A stretch of 64,000 bases of DNA. Source: Cyanobacteria bacterium SZAS LIN-3 (GTDB lineage Bacteria > Cyanobacteriota > Vampirovibrionia > Obscuribacterales > Obscuribacteraceae). Position 1 is the first letter of the stretch, and every line of letters starts with the position of its first letter. The position numbers and the translations under genes were made by a program. The stretch covers positions 60,791-124,790 of the forward strand of contig JAFEAV010000009.1 in the NCBI GenBank assembly GCA_018266215.1, written 5' to 3'. Below are positions 44,701 to 53,181 of the stretch, one piece after another. The notes under the pieces were generated by a model. That model did not search any database. It saw only the letters and a program-made list of their open reading frames with translations, and was not told where the DNA came from.

Positions 44701-47333
44701 GCACAGGCAGCGTCGATGGAGAAGTTGATGCCTTTGAGATCGAGTCTATTAGCTACTCTACCGGCGGCCACATTGCCCAGATATCCGGCAAAGGAATCCT
44801 CGGTCCACTCAGGAATGTCCGACTTGATTTCTTCGGTCAGGGCTTCACCCAGATTGTTCAGCTTCCAGCCGAGCATCGAGCGCAGGGAGTAAAGCGCAGT
44901 GATCGGGCCGTGGCCGGCGTTGGCCAGGATCACCGAAGTCTTCACGCGACTGAACTTTCTCTGGTCGTATCCGGCATCACGAAGAGCGCCGGTAGCCGCT
45001 TCCAGAATCAAGACCTGCATCGGGTCTATGCTGTCGAGACTGCTCGGCGGTATACCGTAGGCACTGGGATCAAAAATCACATCGGAAAGGAAACCGCCCC
45101 ACTTGGAGATGATCTTGTCGCGGGCCATGGGATCGGGATCGTAATAGTTGCGCCAGTCGAAGTGCGTAGCCGGCACTTCTTCGATGGCATCGACCTTACC
45201 CAGGATATTGCGCCAGTAGGTCTCCAGATCATTGCCCTGGGGAAATTGGCAGGAGATACCGACAATGGCAATACCTTCCGACTGTTTTTCCACCGGCACG
45301 CTGTCCAGAGATTCTTCGATATGGCGCAGGGTGAGAAGATTTTGACCACCGGCACTGAGTTCATGATGCAGGGCGGGGATGGTTGTGACGGTGTCATGCA
45401 TGGCCGCTACCTGGCCGATCATGTACATGCCTTCCTGCCACTGTTGCTCGACCGGGATTTCCACCAGCGGATTCTGAGCGGAATTGCCCTTGGTCAGACC
45501 TTTACTGGCGATGCGCAGACGACCGAGATTGAGCAGCTCAAGCTCCTCGCGAATATCATCGCGACTCTTTTCCTCTTTCTCCAGCTTGGCTCTATGCTCG
45601 GCAAAGACCTGCTTGTAGGGCGAGTCTATGCAACGGATGGAGTGCCCGGGACCGGTCTCGAGAAGCACGGTCTCATCGCAGGCCAGGGCGGCCTGCTGAA
45701 ATTTATCGACGATAGCGCCGGTGGCCACGGCCTCCTCGGTGAAGAGATAGGCGGTACCGACGAGGAAACCACATTTGATACCACGAGCCGAAAGCGGCGC
45801 GGCCAGAGTAGCAACCATGGCGGCCGAAAGGGCGTCATGAATGCCGCCGGCAAAAATAATGTGATAGCCGGATACATCATCGCGCGGGCCGATAGCGTCG
45901 AGCAGCGTCTCGACCATCGACTGCCAGAGGATGAAACTGGAACGCGGGCCAACGTGACCGCCGCATTCCTTGCCCTCAAAGATAAAGCGACGTGAGCCCA
46001 TCTCGATGAAAGATTTGAGCAAGAGCGGGGAAGGCACGTGCAAATAAGTGGGAGTGCCGTCTTCTTCCAGAGCCCGGGCCTGGTCCGGACGTCCACCGGC
46101 AATCATGGCAAAGGGCGGCTTGTACTTATCGACAACGGCCATCTGCTCCTGACGCAGAGCCTGCGGCACAAAACCGAGCAGACCGACGCCCCAGGACAGT
46201 GAGCCCAATTTTTCGCTGGTCTCGGCCAGAAGCTTTTCGATCTCGGGTCCGCGCATCAAAGACAGCGCGAGGAAAGGCAGTGCGCCTCCCTGGGCCACAC
46301 TGAGGGCGAAATCACTGGTGTCGCTCACCCGGGTCATGGCACCCTGCACAATCGGATAGCGGGTGCGGTGCGAAAGAGCCAGGGGAGACCCCTCGGCCAG
46401 TGCGGCGCATTTAGCTGCCGCGGCGAGCTGTTCGGTGACGGATTCGCGGATAGCTTGAATAGCACCAGATACGGTGCCGCCCACGCGGGCCAGAAGGCGA
46501 GCGAAGCAGGCATCCTGACCAACGACCAGAATTTCTCTGCCCTCACCGCCTTTGCTCTCGGCCAGCTTGCCGTCATAGAGACTCTGCACGTCGGCCCAGG
46601 TGGCGGAACTTCCCACCAGTCTGAACATCTGCCCCTGCGGCCCATGCACAAGAGTGGTCTCGCTACCGTCCATGCGCTCGATGCGCAAACGATTTTGCGG
46701 GCTGGTCACGGCATCGCGACAGAGCGAAAGCTGACTGTCCAGAACAATGCCGGCGCATCCGGCTGCGGCCACGGCAGCGGCGGAGTGCAAACCGATGCCG
46801 CCCTGTGCCCAGACCGGCACCGTCAATTTGGCAACAAACTGCTGCACCAGGACAAAAGTGGTGATGTCGCCCACGCGACCGGCGCCCTCATGCCCCTTGG
46901 CAATTACGCCCGCTGCGCCGCAAGATTGAGCTATCGTGGCTTCATCCAGATTGATCGCTTCCACGAGAGGCAACCAACCGGCGGCTCTGGCGGCATCTAC
47001 ATCGGCGCGCAGTTGTTCGCGGTCAAATCCAGAATCACCGGCAGTGAGGATGATCCAGCGTCCCGCCCGCTCCGAGCCGGCAGCGGAATCAAGTTGGCGC
47101 AGATCGACGAGTCGTCCGGACCGGCATCTGACGCCGATTGCTCCGGCCATCGAATGCCGCGAGAGATGCGCGAAGGCATCGTGCGCTGAAGATTGGGAGG
47201 AAGACTGCCCATCCGGCGCCGGACCAAATTGCAGGTCGAGCAGGCCGATCGCTCCAGACCTGGCAGCGGCTATTGCCGGAGCCGATTCGGCCGATGTAGC
47301 GGGGGAAAGGACGATTATTTTGAGCGCCGACAC
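38733..47333 (-). CDS. PUFA/glycolipid-type synthase, NMO-NMO-KS-AT-ACP-KR-DH
   Basis: A 2866-residue synthase from GTG 47333 (GAGG 8 bases upstream). Residues 1-215: a nitronate-monooxygenase-like barrel (VIAKGHEGAGRVG, VWAQGGIGLHSAAAV). About 315-610: a second one (YPIVQGAMTRVSD, GKECGGHVGPRSSF), the PfaD-type enoyl-reductase class. About 683-1131: ketosynthase (active Cys about 875 in DAACASSLAAL; EAHGTGTVAGD; GSVKTNIGHTKAA). About 1265-1600: acyltransferase (GHSYGEYVAL). About 1835-1910: one ACP (DMGIDSIKRVEIL, Ser about 1873). About 2050-2480: ketoreductase (VILVTGGARGITAKI, FFFSSVVGRTGNSGQADY). About 2545-2840: dehydratase with intact HxxxGxxxxP (HKFDGIPVMP). Asn/Gly-rich linkers separate KR and DH; the C-terminus has eight Ser in a row. 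Confidence 0.9.
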   Translation of the reverse strand: MSALKIIVLSPATSAESAPAIAAARSGAIGLLDLQFGPAPDGQSSSQSSAHDAFAHLSRHSMAGAIGVRCRSGRLVDLRQLDSAAGSERAGRWIILTAGDSGFDREQLRADVDAARAAGWLPLVEAINLDEATIAQSCGAAGVIAKGHEGAGRVGDITTFVLVQQFVAKLTVPVWAQGGIGLHSAAAVAAAGCAGIVLDSQLSLCRDAVTSPQNRLRIERMDGSETTLVHGPQGQMFRLVGSSATWADVQSLYDGKLAESKGGEGREILVVGQDACFARLLARVGGTVSGAIQAIRESVTEQLAAAAKCAALAEGSPLALSHRTRYPIVQGAMTRVSDTSDFALSVAQGGALPFLALSLMRGPEIEKLLAETSEKLGSLSWGVGLLGFVPQALRQEQMAVVDKYKPPFAMIAGGRPDQARALEEDGTPTYLHVPSPLLLKSFIEMGSRRFIFEGKECGGHVGPRSSFILWQSMVETLLDAIGPRDDVSGYHIIFAGGIHDALSAAMVATLAAPLSARGIKCGFLVGTAYLFTEEAVATGAIVDKFQQAALACDETVLLETGPGHSIRCIDSPYKQVFAEHRAKLEKEEKSRDDIREELELLNLGRLRIASKGLTKGNSAQNPLVEIPVEQQWQEGMYMIGQVAAMHDTVTTIPALHHELSAGGQNLLTLRHIEESLDSVPVEKQSEGIAIVGISCQFPQGNDLETYWRNILGKVDAIEEVPATHFDWRNYYDPDPMARDKIISKWGGFLSDVIFDPSAYGIPPSSLDSIDPMQVLILEAATGALRDAGYDQRKFSRVKTSVILANAGHGPITALYSLRSMLGWKLNNLGEALTEEIKSDIPEWTEDSFAGYLGNVAAGRVANRLDLKGINFSIDAACASSLAALYVSVADLRSGASDVVLLGATDTHNQPGDYLSFSKTFALSPTGKCQTFDAKADGIAISEGIAMLVLKRLSDAERDGDRIYAVIRGIGGSSDGRDLSLTAPRPAGQMLALERAYADASCSPASVQIVEAHGTGTVAGDRAEVEALTRVFQAQGAGKQSCAIGSVKTNIGHTKAAAGLASIVKIAKALHHKVLPPTINVSQPNPACNFDEGPFYINSECRPWIKPEGDSPRRGGVSAFGFGGTNFHTVLEEYIPPCPGQETSTLEAWPAELFFWKANSADELLKMLGQTEAAIQKIRTDYAVETKATSQERRRLFDLAAKLHLKHNDSRFSPASLAIVASSFDDLEQKVAEVKKTLTAGDAVAKSSSIPRGIHLQIVAPSADASARPKVAFLYPGQGSQKTDMLGELSLFFPDIRRTVEYAETTLQKVSGLSKLSSYIYPPPPFDKEHKDRQSAALTATNIAQPALGACDLAMHNLVGSFGIKPDMTAGHSYGEYVALYAAGVYSAEQMLYLSAERGRILAQCAERNPGAMAAVSAGQDALQKLISEGGLSGVSLANINSPTQSIISGAVEAVEAAIAALKTRDIAAKRIPVSAAFHSPLMAESKLPLEAALRQVSFAPPTVPVYSNTTARPYDAQGGADAIVAQLSEHALQPVYFANQLQAMHDDGARIFVEVGPGSVLTGLTEATLKGRDFVAVNCERAGKNSLEHFLSVLGLLATSGVAVDLNRLYLDRMFGAREKISGPLAAGGKKLLYRVNSVAIERLGAPAKAKTKIVPASGQQPALPVSTAVGANNGSRAKAPVLSTSQIGNGRPVVSTSSKNPNGQQSMDSSNNKKSIPPMASSAGRADRDVDRVMLEFQQTMLDMTNRFLETQQNVMMAYLQTRQGNLPAEFLQSQLQNQASSTFQVQAPVYQPAPQVAVETVAPANNGYVSAPASGPAPAPVVAAPAVAAEPAAGGLDAEALIESLYEIVSERTGYPREMLNPELDLEADMGIDSIKRVEILNNFRKLLPDATQAKLESGIEKLAGTKTLQGIIDWIRSLDEEADAAAAAAPVASAPAVATSAPAPSSTVTAAATAVASPSAAVISPRLDGNVENVARGVVVVEDLPPAGVTTKGVGSVTLIITDSAEVSYAVSSAVEARGGKTAVFAADQIFAGEQALQDCLARVRAEHQTIGAVINICQPGDATKECEWSRLTGTFLLAKAVQNDLLANAGAGHRAAFVNATYLGGDFGGAIQDGQLPLTAVAEQAGIVGLTKTIAKEMPGVYVKVVDLGAAMSASAVAAAVVSEMLADDDIVEIGISNGQRIGLQVSDSPFSKLPLAAKPVIDSSSVILVTGGARGITAKIITELGRRYKPTFVIAGRLPKPKDAESPSTAGKTTLKELKSQIIEDMRNRGVTISVREIEKAYQQLLREREVRSNLKELEALGAKVKYYSVDVTDPVAFGQLLSNIYETSTIDGIIHGAGVIEDALIKDKSVESFHRVFNTKVQSALTLAQHVNFDALKFMFFFSSVVGRTGNSGQADYVSANEAVNKLALVLQQRTKARVASLMWGPWQAGMAPPELEAVFASHGWSMIQGEDGRDCFHEELSRDCGDQVEVLLVGRLTKKDGGNQNGQVSQPVQGKHLEPVKSVSVANNGSNGNNGSNGNGRNGKHTLIDTPLPSRTFASEQSGVFLNRAVLQSQDSADMSEERAYLLPIDTQKHVYLNDHKFDGIPVMPMAVALEIMLEAARSVFPNHHLVKVSDLDIPAGIVFQAQQKDFVVETQIDPLAERTVSVQLTSINPKKVHFRCKAAFGAEVPVAPPVLKTALETEVESVFDSASVAASANEADLPLPEDVYGKWLFHGPIFQGISRVLLLENEQVIGEVSGAAPLNCVTTADGSPWLVDPVLLDSSMQLAGIWARHFQDVTVLPTGFKALHVFRPVGLGKATARVFLGEGNAINLLCDLAIYNEEGELAILVEGLGGIASKAFNRFSSSSSSSSQVPEIAR

Positions 47334-47519
47334 AGTTACCTCGACCCGAAACCATCATTGTCAAGCACCTGGGTTGCGACCGCCATCGATCGACTCCACG
47401 AATGCCCAAGCAAAACTGGACTATTTAATATGCCAAATTATAAGACTTGCAGGCCTTCTGCCGATACGAAGAAATGTGAATATATTTCCGCGAGCCGTAT
47501 GGGTGGCGGGTTTGAGGAT
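47334..47519 (-). promoter_or_regulatory. Intergenic region with possible synthase promoter
   Basis: 186 bases between the GT2 gene and the large synthase, both on the minus strand. A minus-strand TATAAT at 47442-47437 could be a -10 box about 100 bases before the synthase start, but no good -35 is seen at the right distance. Either an internal promoter or simple read-through is possible. Confidence 0.3.
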
Positions 47520-48731
47520 TCAAGAAATAATTAACGTCTCTGAGGGGCTGAGGAGCTCGTAGGTGATGCCTCGCCACTGGATGCGATTTGTCAGGACGGA
47601 ATAGAGGGTCATCCACGGCAGAACCAGATGGGCAAGGGGTATCGCCGCGCAAGAGGTCAAAAAGGACTCGCGAATGTACTGCTTGTTGTCGATCAGCACC
47701 TTTTGCCAGAGGCCCCGGGCCTTGATCAGGTAAAAAACCTCCAGGGGCAAAATCGTCAATCCGGCGAGCAGCGCCAGTCCCATCGACTGATCGCCCCCCA
47801 GTGTCCAGCCAAGAAGCGCACCCAGCATGCCGATAAGCCAGAGGGCCATTATTGTCGCCCGGGCCACAGCCCGTCGCCAGAGCTGCGGATAGTACACCTT
47901 GGTCAGGATCAACTGGCGGTTGGTCCATTCGACTATCTCGGCTACGGACTGGTCGCCGTCGGTGGCAACCAGGCACTGGGGCACGAAGTGCACATCCAGG
48001 CCAATATTTTTCACAGCAGTGGTGAGAGAAAGATCATCGTCGGCGGCCTGGTCCCAGGCCGCTGCCACTCCCGCTTTTTCAAACACCGACCGGCGAATGG
48101 CCATCGCTCCACCCCAGGCGAAAGCATAGGTAGGACTGCCCATTTCCCAGGCGGATAGACGATTCCAGAGGGAGCGCAACTGCGAGGGCCAGTTAGTCAA
48201 AGAGGCAATGTAAAAACGATAGCCGGTACAAACGCCTACTTTCTCGTCCTGGAGCGGCGCTACAAGATGGCGCAAAAAGTCGGCGCGGGCAATCACATCG
48301 GAATCAACAAAAACGATCACTTCACACTCGGGCGAAAGCGTCTCCAGTGCTTTGAGTTGATTGTTTATCTTCTGCGCGCGCCGGTTGTTTATTCCGGAAA
48401 CAACAATCGATACTGGAAGACCGGCGCTCTGAGCCAATTCGGAGAGACAGGTATAGGCGGGGTCATCTTCGGTAGCGACGGTGAAGATGACATCAAAGTC
48501 GGGATAGTCCTGGGTTAAAAGCTTTTGCACATTTTCGCGAAAGCCGGGATCCAGTCCCTTACAGGGCAAAATCACCGTCACCCGCGGCGCATACTTGCCA
48601 AGAGGACGTTCCATTTCACCGGCGACATAATGCATCAAACGATTGAAGGCACGAGTTTGCACAACGCAGCCGATCACTGTTATGGCAAATAAAAAAACAG
48701 CAACAAACAAGATCAGAATATCCGAACGCAA
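47520..48731 (-). CDS. Ceramide-glucosyltransferase-like GT2 membrane glycosyltransferase
   Basis: A 403-residue protein from a TTG start (weak ribosome site). One N-terminal helix (LILFVAVFLFAITVIGCVV) is followed by a cytoplasmic catalytic domain: VTVILPCKGLDPGFRENV, the FVDSDVIARADF metal-binding Asp motif, FAWGGAMAIRRSVFEKAG and AADDDLSLTTAVK. Two to three C-terminal helices follow, and the protein ends with QWRGITYELLSP, a sequence typical of the HpnI/ceramide-glucosyltransferase group. I do not see a clean QxxRW motif; RQLILTK stands in that area. It would transfer a sugar from a nucleotide donor to a membrane lipid. It precedes the two synthase genes on the same strand, so its acceptor is plausibly their lipid product. 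Confidence 0.85.
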   Translation of the reverse strand: MRSDILILFVAVFLFAITVIGCVVQTRAFNRLMHYVAGEMERPLGKYAPRVTVILPCKGLDPGFRENVQKLLTQDYPDFDVIFTVATEDDPAYTCLSELAQSAGLPVSIVVSGINNRRAQKINNQLKALETLSPECEVIVFVDSDVIARADFLRHLVAPLQDEKVGVCTGYRFYIASLTNWPSQLRSLWNRLSAWEMGSPTYAFAWGGAMAIRRSVFEKAGVAAAWDQAADDDLSLTTAVKNIGLDVHFVPQCLVATDGDQSVAEIVEWTNRQLILTKVYYPQLWRRAVARATIMALWLIGMLGALLGWTLGGDQSMGLALLAGLTILPLEVFYLIKARGLWQKVLIDNKQYIRESFLTSCAAIPLAHLVLPWMTLYSVLTNRIQWRGITYELLSPSETLIIS

Positions 48732-48820
48732 GGCCAGAGAATATTACCGAGAAGCATAAGAGTATAATGCCAATTTCAAAGTATTTGGCCGAGGCGAAGC
48801 GAAAGAAGGATTAAAGGAAA

Positions 48821-50530
48821 TTGTTCCGGCGAGCGTTATACAAATGCTTTGGTCTGCTTGCCGAAGGCAAAATCCGCAGGTTTAACGCGGCCACACAAAA
48901 CCCTGCGCAGGCCCAGGCCGAAAAACTTCTAAAAATAATCCGCGCTAATGAAGAGACTGCTTTCGGCGCCGATCACAAGTTCAAGAATATTTCATCGGTC
49001 AAAGATTTCCAGGCCCAGGTCCCGATTCGGGACTACGAGGGCTTCAGACCCTATATAGATAGAGCGACGGAGGGTGAAAAGAAAATCCTCACCGCCGCCG
49101 AGCCGCTCATGTATGCCACAACCAGCGGCACTACTGGCCTGCCCAAATACATCCCGGTGACGCCCGGCTATATGGAAGAGTTTCGCCTGGCTTCGGTCGT
49201 CTCCGGTTACCACCTGCTGAAAAACTATCCGCAGATTGCAGGCGGGGTCTCACTCTCCGTAGCCTCACCGGCGGAAGAAGGCAAAACAAAAGGCGGCACG
49301 CCTTACGGCGCAATATCGGGAATGCTCTTCCAGAGCGAACCGCACTTGATCAAAAAATATATTTCGCCGATTCCCTACGAAGTGTATTTGATATCCGATT
49401 ACGAAACTCGCTATTACACACTACTGCGCCTGGCGCTGGTGATGCCGGTTTCATTTTTCTACACCCTCAATCCCAGCACCATCTCTCTACTGTGCCGCAA
49501 ATTACAAACATACGGATCGGCCCTGGTAGACGATATCAGAGCCGGCACAATAACACCGCCCGGTGGAGGGAAACTGGACGGCCGCACAATCAATGCCCTG
49601 CAGAAATACCTCAAACCCGCCCCCGAGCGGGCGAAAGTCCTTTCCAGCCTCCTGGCTGCCGGGGAGTTTTATCCGCACAAAATCTGGCCGACACTAAGTC
49701 TGGTGTCATGCTGGACCAAGGCCGCAGCCTCGTTTTATCTGGCGGATTTCCCACAGTACTTCGGCTCGGTGCCGGTATGTGATATCACATATGGTGCCAG
49801 CGAAGGTCGCGGCACGGTTTTTATGGGTCCTGGCTTGCAAGTGCTGGCCATTCAGTCGCACTTTTTTGAATTTGTCGCCGAAGAAGAAATGGAAAACGAA
49901 AACCCGAAGGCCCTTCTGGCCCATGAGGTGCAAGTTGGTCGTAACTACTTCATACTTTTCACGACATCCGGGGGATTGTATCGCTACAATATAAATGATG
50001 TTGTAAAAGTGACCGGTTTCCACAACGCCACCCCGTTGTTGGAATTTCAATATAAAGGCGGCAATATTTCCTCGTTTACGGGCGAAAAAATAACCGAACT
50101 GCAGGTGACTGCGGCCGTCCGGCGCGCCGCGGAAGCCGGCGACCAGCGCCTGCGCTTTTTTACAGTCATACCGACCTTTAAGCCGGAGCCCCACTATCAG
50201 GTCTGGGCTGAGCCGGAACTGGACGGCCTGAGCGAAGCGGACCAGGACTGGGCGAAAAGCCTGGGCCTGCGCATCGACGAGCAACTGGCTGTAGAAAACA
50301 GTGAATACAAGGTCAAGCGAGATTCACTGAGACTGGCGCCGATGCAGGTCCGATTACTTAACTCCGGCAGCTATGAGCGTTTCAGAAAATTTCTCACCGG
50401 GCAAGGTGTTGCCGACGCCCAGATTAAAGTGAGCCATTTAAACCCAAAAGAAGAAGTTCGTAAGCATTTTGAGGCGGAACTTTTGGATAATATTTCCGGT
50501 CGTCTCCCCAAGAGTCTCAGTGGAATATAG
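48821..50530 (+). CDS. GH3-family acyl-adenylating amidosynthetase
   Basis: A 569-residue protein from TTG 48821 (AGAAGGA upstream), first gene of the operon divergent from the GT2 gene. It matches the GH3 auxin-responsive family of ANL enzymes: a helical N-terminus (IIRANEETAFGADHKF, FQAQVPIRDYEGFRPYI), the ATP loop ATTSGTTGLPKYIPVTPGY, a glycine-rich YGASEGRGTVFMG region, the GGLYRYNINDVVKVTGFHN hinge, and a C-terminal lobe with FTGEKITELQV. Plant members join carboxylic acids to amino acids through acyl-adenylates; bacterial members are little studied. Here it may conjugate a fatty acid or polyketide to an amine, which is inference from context. Confidence 0.88.
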   Translation: MFRRALYKCFGLLAEGKIRRFNAATQNPAQAQAEKLLKIIRANEETAFGADHKFKNISSVKDFQAQVPIRDYEGFRPYIDRATEGEKKILTAAEPLMYATTSGTTGLPKYIPVTPGYMEEFRLASVVSGYHLLKNYPQIAGGVSLSVASPAEEGKTKGGTPYGAISGMLFQSEPHLIKKYISPIPYEVYLISDYETRYYTLLRLALVMPVSFFYTLNPSTISLLCRKLQTYGSALVDDIRAGTITPPGGGKLDGRTINALQKYLKPAPERAKVLSSLLAAGEFYPHKIWPTLSLVSCWTKAAASFYLADFPQYFGSVPVCDITYGASEGRGTVFMGPGLQVLAIQSHFFEFVAEEEMENENPKALLAHEVQVGRNYFILFTTSGGLYRYNINDVVKVTGFHNATPLLEFQYKGGNISSFTGEKITELQVTAAVRRAAEAGDQRLRFFTVIPTFKPEPHYQVWAEPELDGLSEADQDWAKSLGLRIDEQLAVENSEYKVKRDSLRLAPMQVRLLNSGSYERFRKFLTGQGVADAQIKVSHLNPKEEVRKHFEAELLDNISGRLPKSLSGI

Positions 50531-50531
50531 A

Positions 50532-51746
50532 GTGAGCATATCCGAACGCCATCTGAATACTACCGACCCGGCCGAAGGCATCCTTGCCGAAGCCGGGGGC
50601 GACGGACGGCCGGTCAAACTCGCACTGGTCACAAGCGGTCTGGGCAACATCAACCGCGGCTTCGAGATATCCACCGCCCGCTGGTATGAGGCTCTATCAC
50701 GCCATACGGATATAGATGTACGCTTGTACTGCGGCGGCCCTTATCCATCCGGACGCCAGCTCTGGAATTTCCCGCGCAACAGCGCCTGGACCAAACCCCT
50801 GCACTATGTTCCTTTTCTGTCAGAGCAGCAGCGCTGGGAACTGACCTATGGTGTCGAGCAGGTAAGTTTCTGGGCAGCACTCAATTTTGAGCTATTAAAA
50901 TTCAAACCCGATGTAGTCTGGCTGAAGGATATCCCGCTGGCGATGCTGCTCAAGGTGTCACGGGTAGCCTTCGGACTGAAGTACAAGATCATCTTTGCCA
51001 ATGGCGGCATGCTGCGGCCCGAGAGCTATGCCGGTTACGACCACGTGCAGCAAATCGAACAGCAGTCCTACGAAGAAGCGCTCAGATTCGGCATCCCCGA
51101 AAACAAAATGGAGCTGATTAGCAATTGCGTACCCATCCCCAAAGAGCCGGCGGACAGCGATCGCGGCCAGGGCCGCCTGCGCACAAGACAGGCACTGGGG
51201 CTGAAGGAATCAGACTGGGTAATTGTGTGCGTCGCCGCCTGGAACAAATATCACAAGCGCATCGATTATTTGCTCGATGAAGTGGCGCGCCTGAACGATC
51301 CCAATTGCAAATTGCTGCTCTGCGGCGCACCGGAAGTCGACACAGAAGAACTGCAAACACAGGGCAGCCGACTGCTCGGAGACCGTGTCCAGTGGCTCAA
51401 TGTGGCACCAGACAAACTGACTGAAATCCTGCGCGCTTCAGACGTTTTTGTTCTGCCCAGCCTGCGCGAAAGCCTGGGCAATGCCCAGATTGAAGCCATT
51501 CTCTGCGGCCTGCCGATCATAGTGCACCCGCACGACGGTGCCAGATTTATCATCGACGATGAGTACTGGATGACCGACCTTTCGCAAAGCGGCAATCTGA
51601 CCAACCGTCTCCTCTGGATGCGCGAAAACGCCGCCACCAATCTTGAACGCATGAAAATGATGCAGGTCAATGTGGCCAACAGATTCAGCGAAGAAGTGCT
51701 CTCCGGCAAGTTTGAATCGATGGTTAAACGTGTGGTACCAGGCTGA
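50532..51746 (+). CDS. Glycosyltransferase family 4
   Basis: A 404-residue GT-B enzyme. The frame is open from 50469, but I choose GTG 50532, one base after the GH3 stop, which fits translational coupling. The N-terminal half has VTSGLGNINRGFEIST (acceptor-side loop) and FKPDVVWLKDIPLAMLL; the C-terminal half has ISNCVPIPKEP, WVIVCVAAWNKYHKRIDYLL, CKLLLCGAPE and the donor-binding VLPSLRESLGNAQIEAILCGLPII with the E-x7-E-like pair. It is probably a retaining, cytoplasmic enzyme using a nucleotide sugar. It sits between a GH3 ligase and an exporter; with the GT2 enzyme it would give two sugar-transfer steps in the cluster. Confidence 0.88.
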   Translation: MSISERHLNTTDPAEGILAEAGGDGRPVKLALVTSGLGNINRGFEISTARWYEALSRHTDIDVRLYCGGPYPSGRQLWNFPRNSAWTKPLHYVPFLSEQQRWELTYGVEQVSFWAALNFELLKFKPDVVWLKDIPLAMLLKVSRVAFGLKYKIIFANGGMLRPESYAGYDHVQQIEQQSYEEALRFGIPENKMELISNCVPIPKEPADSDRGQGRLRTRQALGLKESDWVIVCVAAWNKYHKRIDYLLDEVARLNDPNCKLLLCGAPEVDTEELQTQGSRLLGDRVQWLNVAPDKLTEILRASDVFVLPSLRESLGNAQIEAILCGLPIIVHPHDGARFIIDDEYWMTDLSQSGNLTNRLLWMRENAATNLERMKMMQVNVANRFSEEVLSGKFESMVKRVVPG

Positions 51747-53169
51747 AGGCGAAGCCACTGCTAAGTGCTCGCCCAATCAAATGGCCGGTGTTACTGTCGG
51801 TTTGCAGATAGCGATCTTTCTGGCCGCCCTGGACCAGACAGTTTTGAACGTGATCATTCCCAAGATCAGCAGTCAGTTCAGCGCCCTCGATAAATCGGCC
51901 TGGATTATCACGGCTTACCTGCTTTTCTCCACCATAGCCACACCAATATCGGGCAAACTGGCGGACATTTATGGAGTCAAAAAGGTACTGACCGCAGCCA
52001 CGCTGTGCTTCGGCCTGGCCTCGGCTCTCTGCGGAGCAGCGGGTTTAGCGCCGCATTTGCTGGGACTGGATGCCATCGATCAGTTGATCATCGCGCGAGC
52101 CCTGCAGGGCACCGCCGGTGGTGCAATGCTCGGACTGTGCTTCGTCTCCATCGGCGAAATTTTTGACGTAGCCGAGCGCGGGAAATATCAAGGCTTCCTC
52201 GCCGCCGCCTTTATGGTGGCGGCTTTGATTGGACCGACCCTGGGTGGCTACGTAGCAGACGTCAGCAGCTGGCGCCTGCTCTTCTATATAAACGTCCCGC
52301 TCAGCATCGCAGCGGCGGCATGTTTTACCGCATCTTTCCCTCCATCCAGCCGGGCCCTGGCCAGGCGCCTGATTGATTATCCCGGTATCGCCTTTTTCAT
52401 CGGCGCCATCATCCCGGCCATTCTCGCCGCGGCGGAATTCGGACGCCTCGGTCATTTTTCAATGCTTTCCGGCGGCGAGTCAATCGTGGCGCTGCTTTCC
52501 CTGGCGGCATTTTTGCAATGCGAAAAAACAAGACCGGAGCCGCTCATACCGCTCAAACTCTTCAAAGACAAACTGATTGCCATCTCACTCATAACAGTCT
52601 TCATCAACGGCATAGGCCTCTTCGGATCAATGCTCCTGCTCGCCTACATGATGCAAGAAATCCAGGGCCTCTCTGCCTCCGCAGCCGGACTCACCCTGAC
52701 ACCACTGATGATAGTCGTCGCCGCCGCCAGCATCACCGGCGGTCTGATCATGAGCAAAACCGGTCGCTACAAGCTCCTGATTATGGTGGCACTTTTCTTA
52801 CTGGGACTTGGCACTTTTTTGATCAGTCAGCTTGGTCAGGGATTTACAACAAGCGCCCTGATCATCGATGCCGCCATCGGCGGACTGGGGCTGGGCCTGC
52901 TTCTGCCAGTACACACCATAATCATTCAAAGAGTAGCCGCTCCAGACATGCTGGGCGTCGCCACATCAATGACCCAATTTTTCCGCTCTATGGGTGGCAC
53001 TATTGGCACCGGCCTGATGAGCGCTCTCTTGCTCTATCTGCTGAAAACCGTGAGTTTACAGGGCGCGATTAGTCAAGTGCTGGTCCTTTACGCAGCGGTA
53101 ATCGTCCTCACACTTTTTCTCAATTTCTTCCTCCCTGAGGTACCATTAAGAAAAGCAGGACAGTCTTAA
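51730..53169 (+). CDS. MFS transporter, DHA2 (EmrB/QacA) family
   Basis: About 480 residues with 14 predicted helices. The first helix carries the family motif FLAALDQTVLNVIIPKIS; motif A-like GKLADIYGVKKVL follows, then GTAGGAMLGLCFVSIGEIF, FYINVPLSIAAA and AAFMVAALIGPTLGGYVADVSSW (given in part). The start is uncertain: GTG 51730 overlaps the glycosyltransferase stop, and ATG 51781 would begin just before helix 1. It is probably a proton-driven exporter of amphipathic compounds or lipids. Its place in the operon suggests it exports the product of the lipid cluster. Confidence 0.88.
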   Translation: MWYQAEGEATAKCSPNQMAGVTVGLQIAIFLAALDQTVLNVIIPKISSQFSALDKSAWIITAYLLFSTIATPISGKLADIYGVKKVLTAATLCFGLASALCGAAGLAPHLLGLDAIDQLIIARALQGTAGGAMLGLCFVSIGEIFDVAERGKYQGFLAAAFMVAALIGPTLGGYVADVSSWRLLFYINVPLSIAAAACFTASFPPSSRALARRLIDYPGIAFFIGAIIPAILAAAEFGRLGHFSMLSGGESIVALLSLAAFLQCEKTRPEPLIPLKLFKDKLIAISLITVFINGIGLFGSMLLLAYMMQEIQGLSASAAGLTLTPLMIVVAAASITGGLIMSKTGRYKLLIMVALFLLGLGTFLISQLGQGFTTSALIIDAAIGGLGLGLLLPVHTIIIQRVAAPDMLGVATSMTQFFRSMGGTIGTGLMSALLLYLLKTVSLQGAISQVLVLYAAVIVLTLFLNFFLPEVPLRKAGQS

Positions 53170-53181
53170 GACGGGTCAAAA

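Noticed and set aside
43914..45995. 693-codon plus-strand frame opposite the large synthase
   Set aside because: It lies fully inside the KS/NMO coding region, shows no recognisable domain, and the minus-strand frame has clear catalytic motifs.
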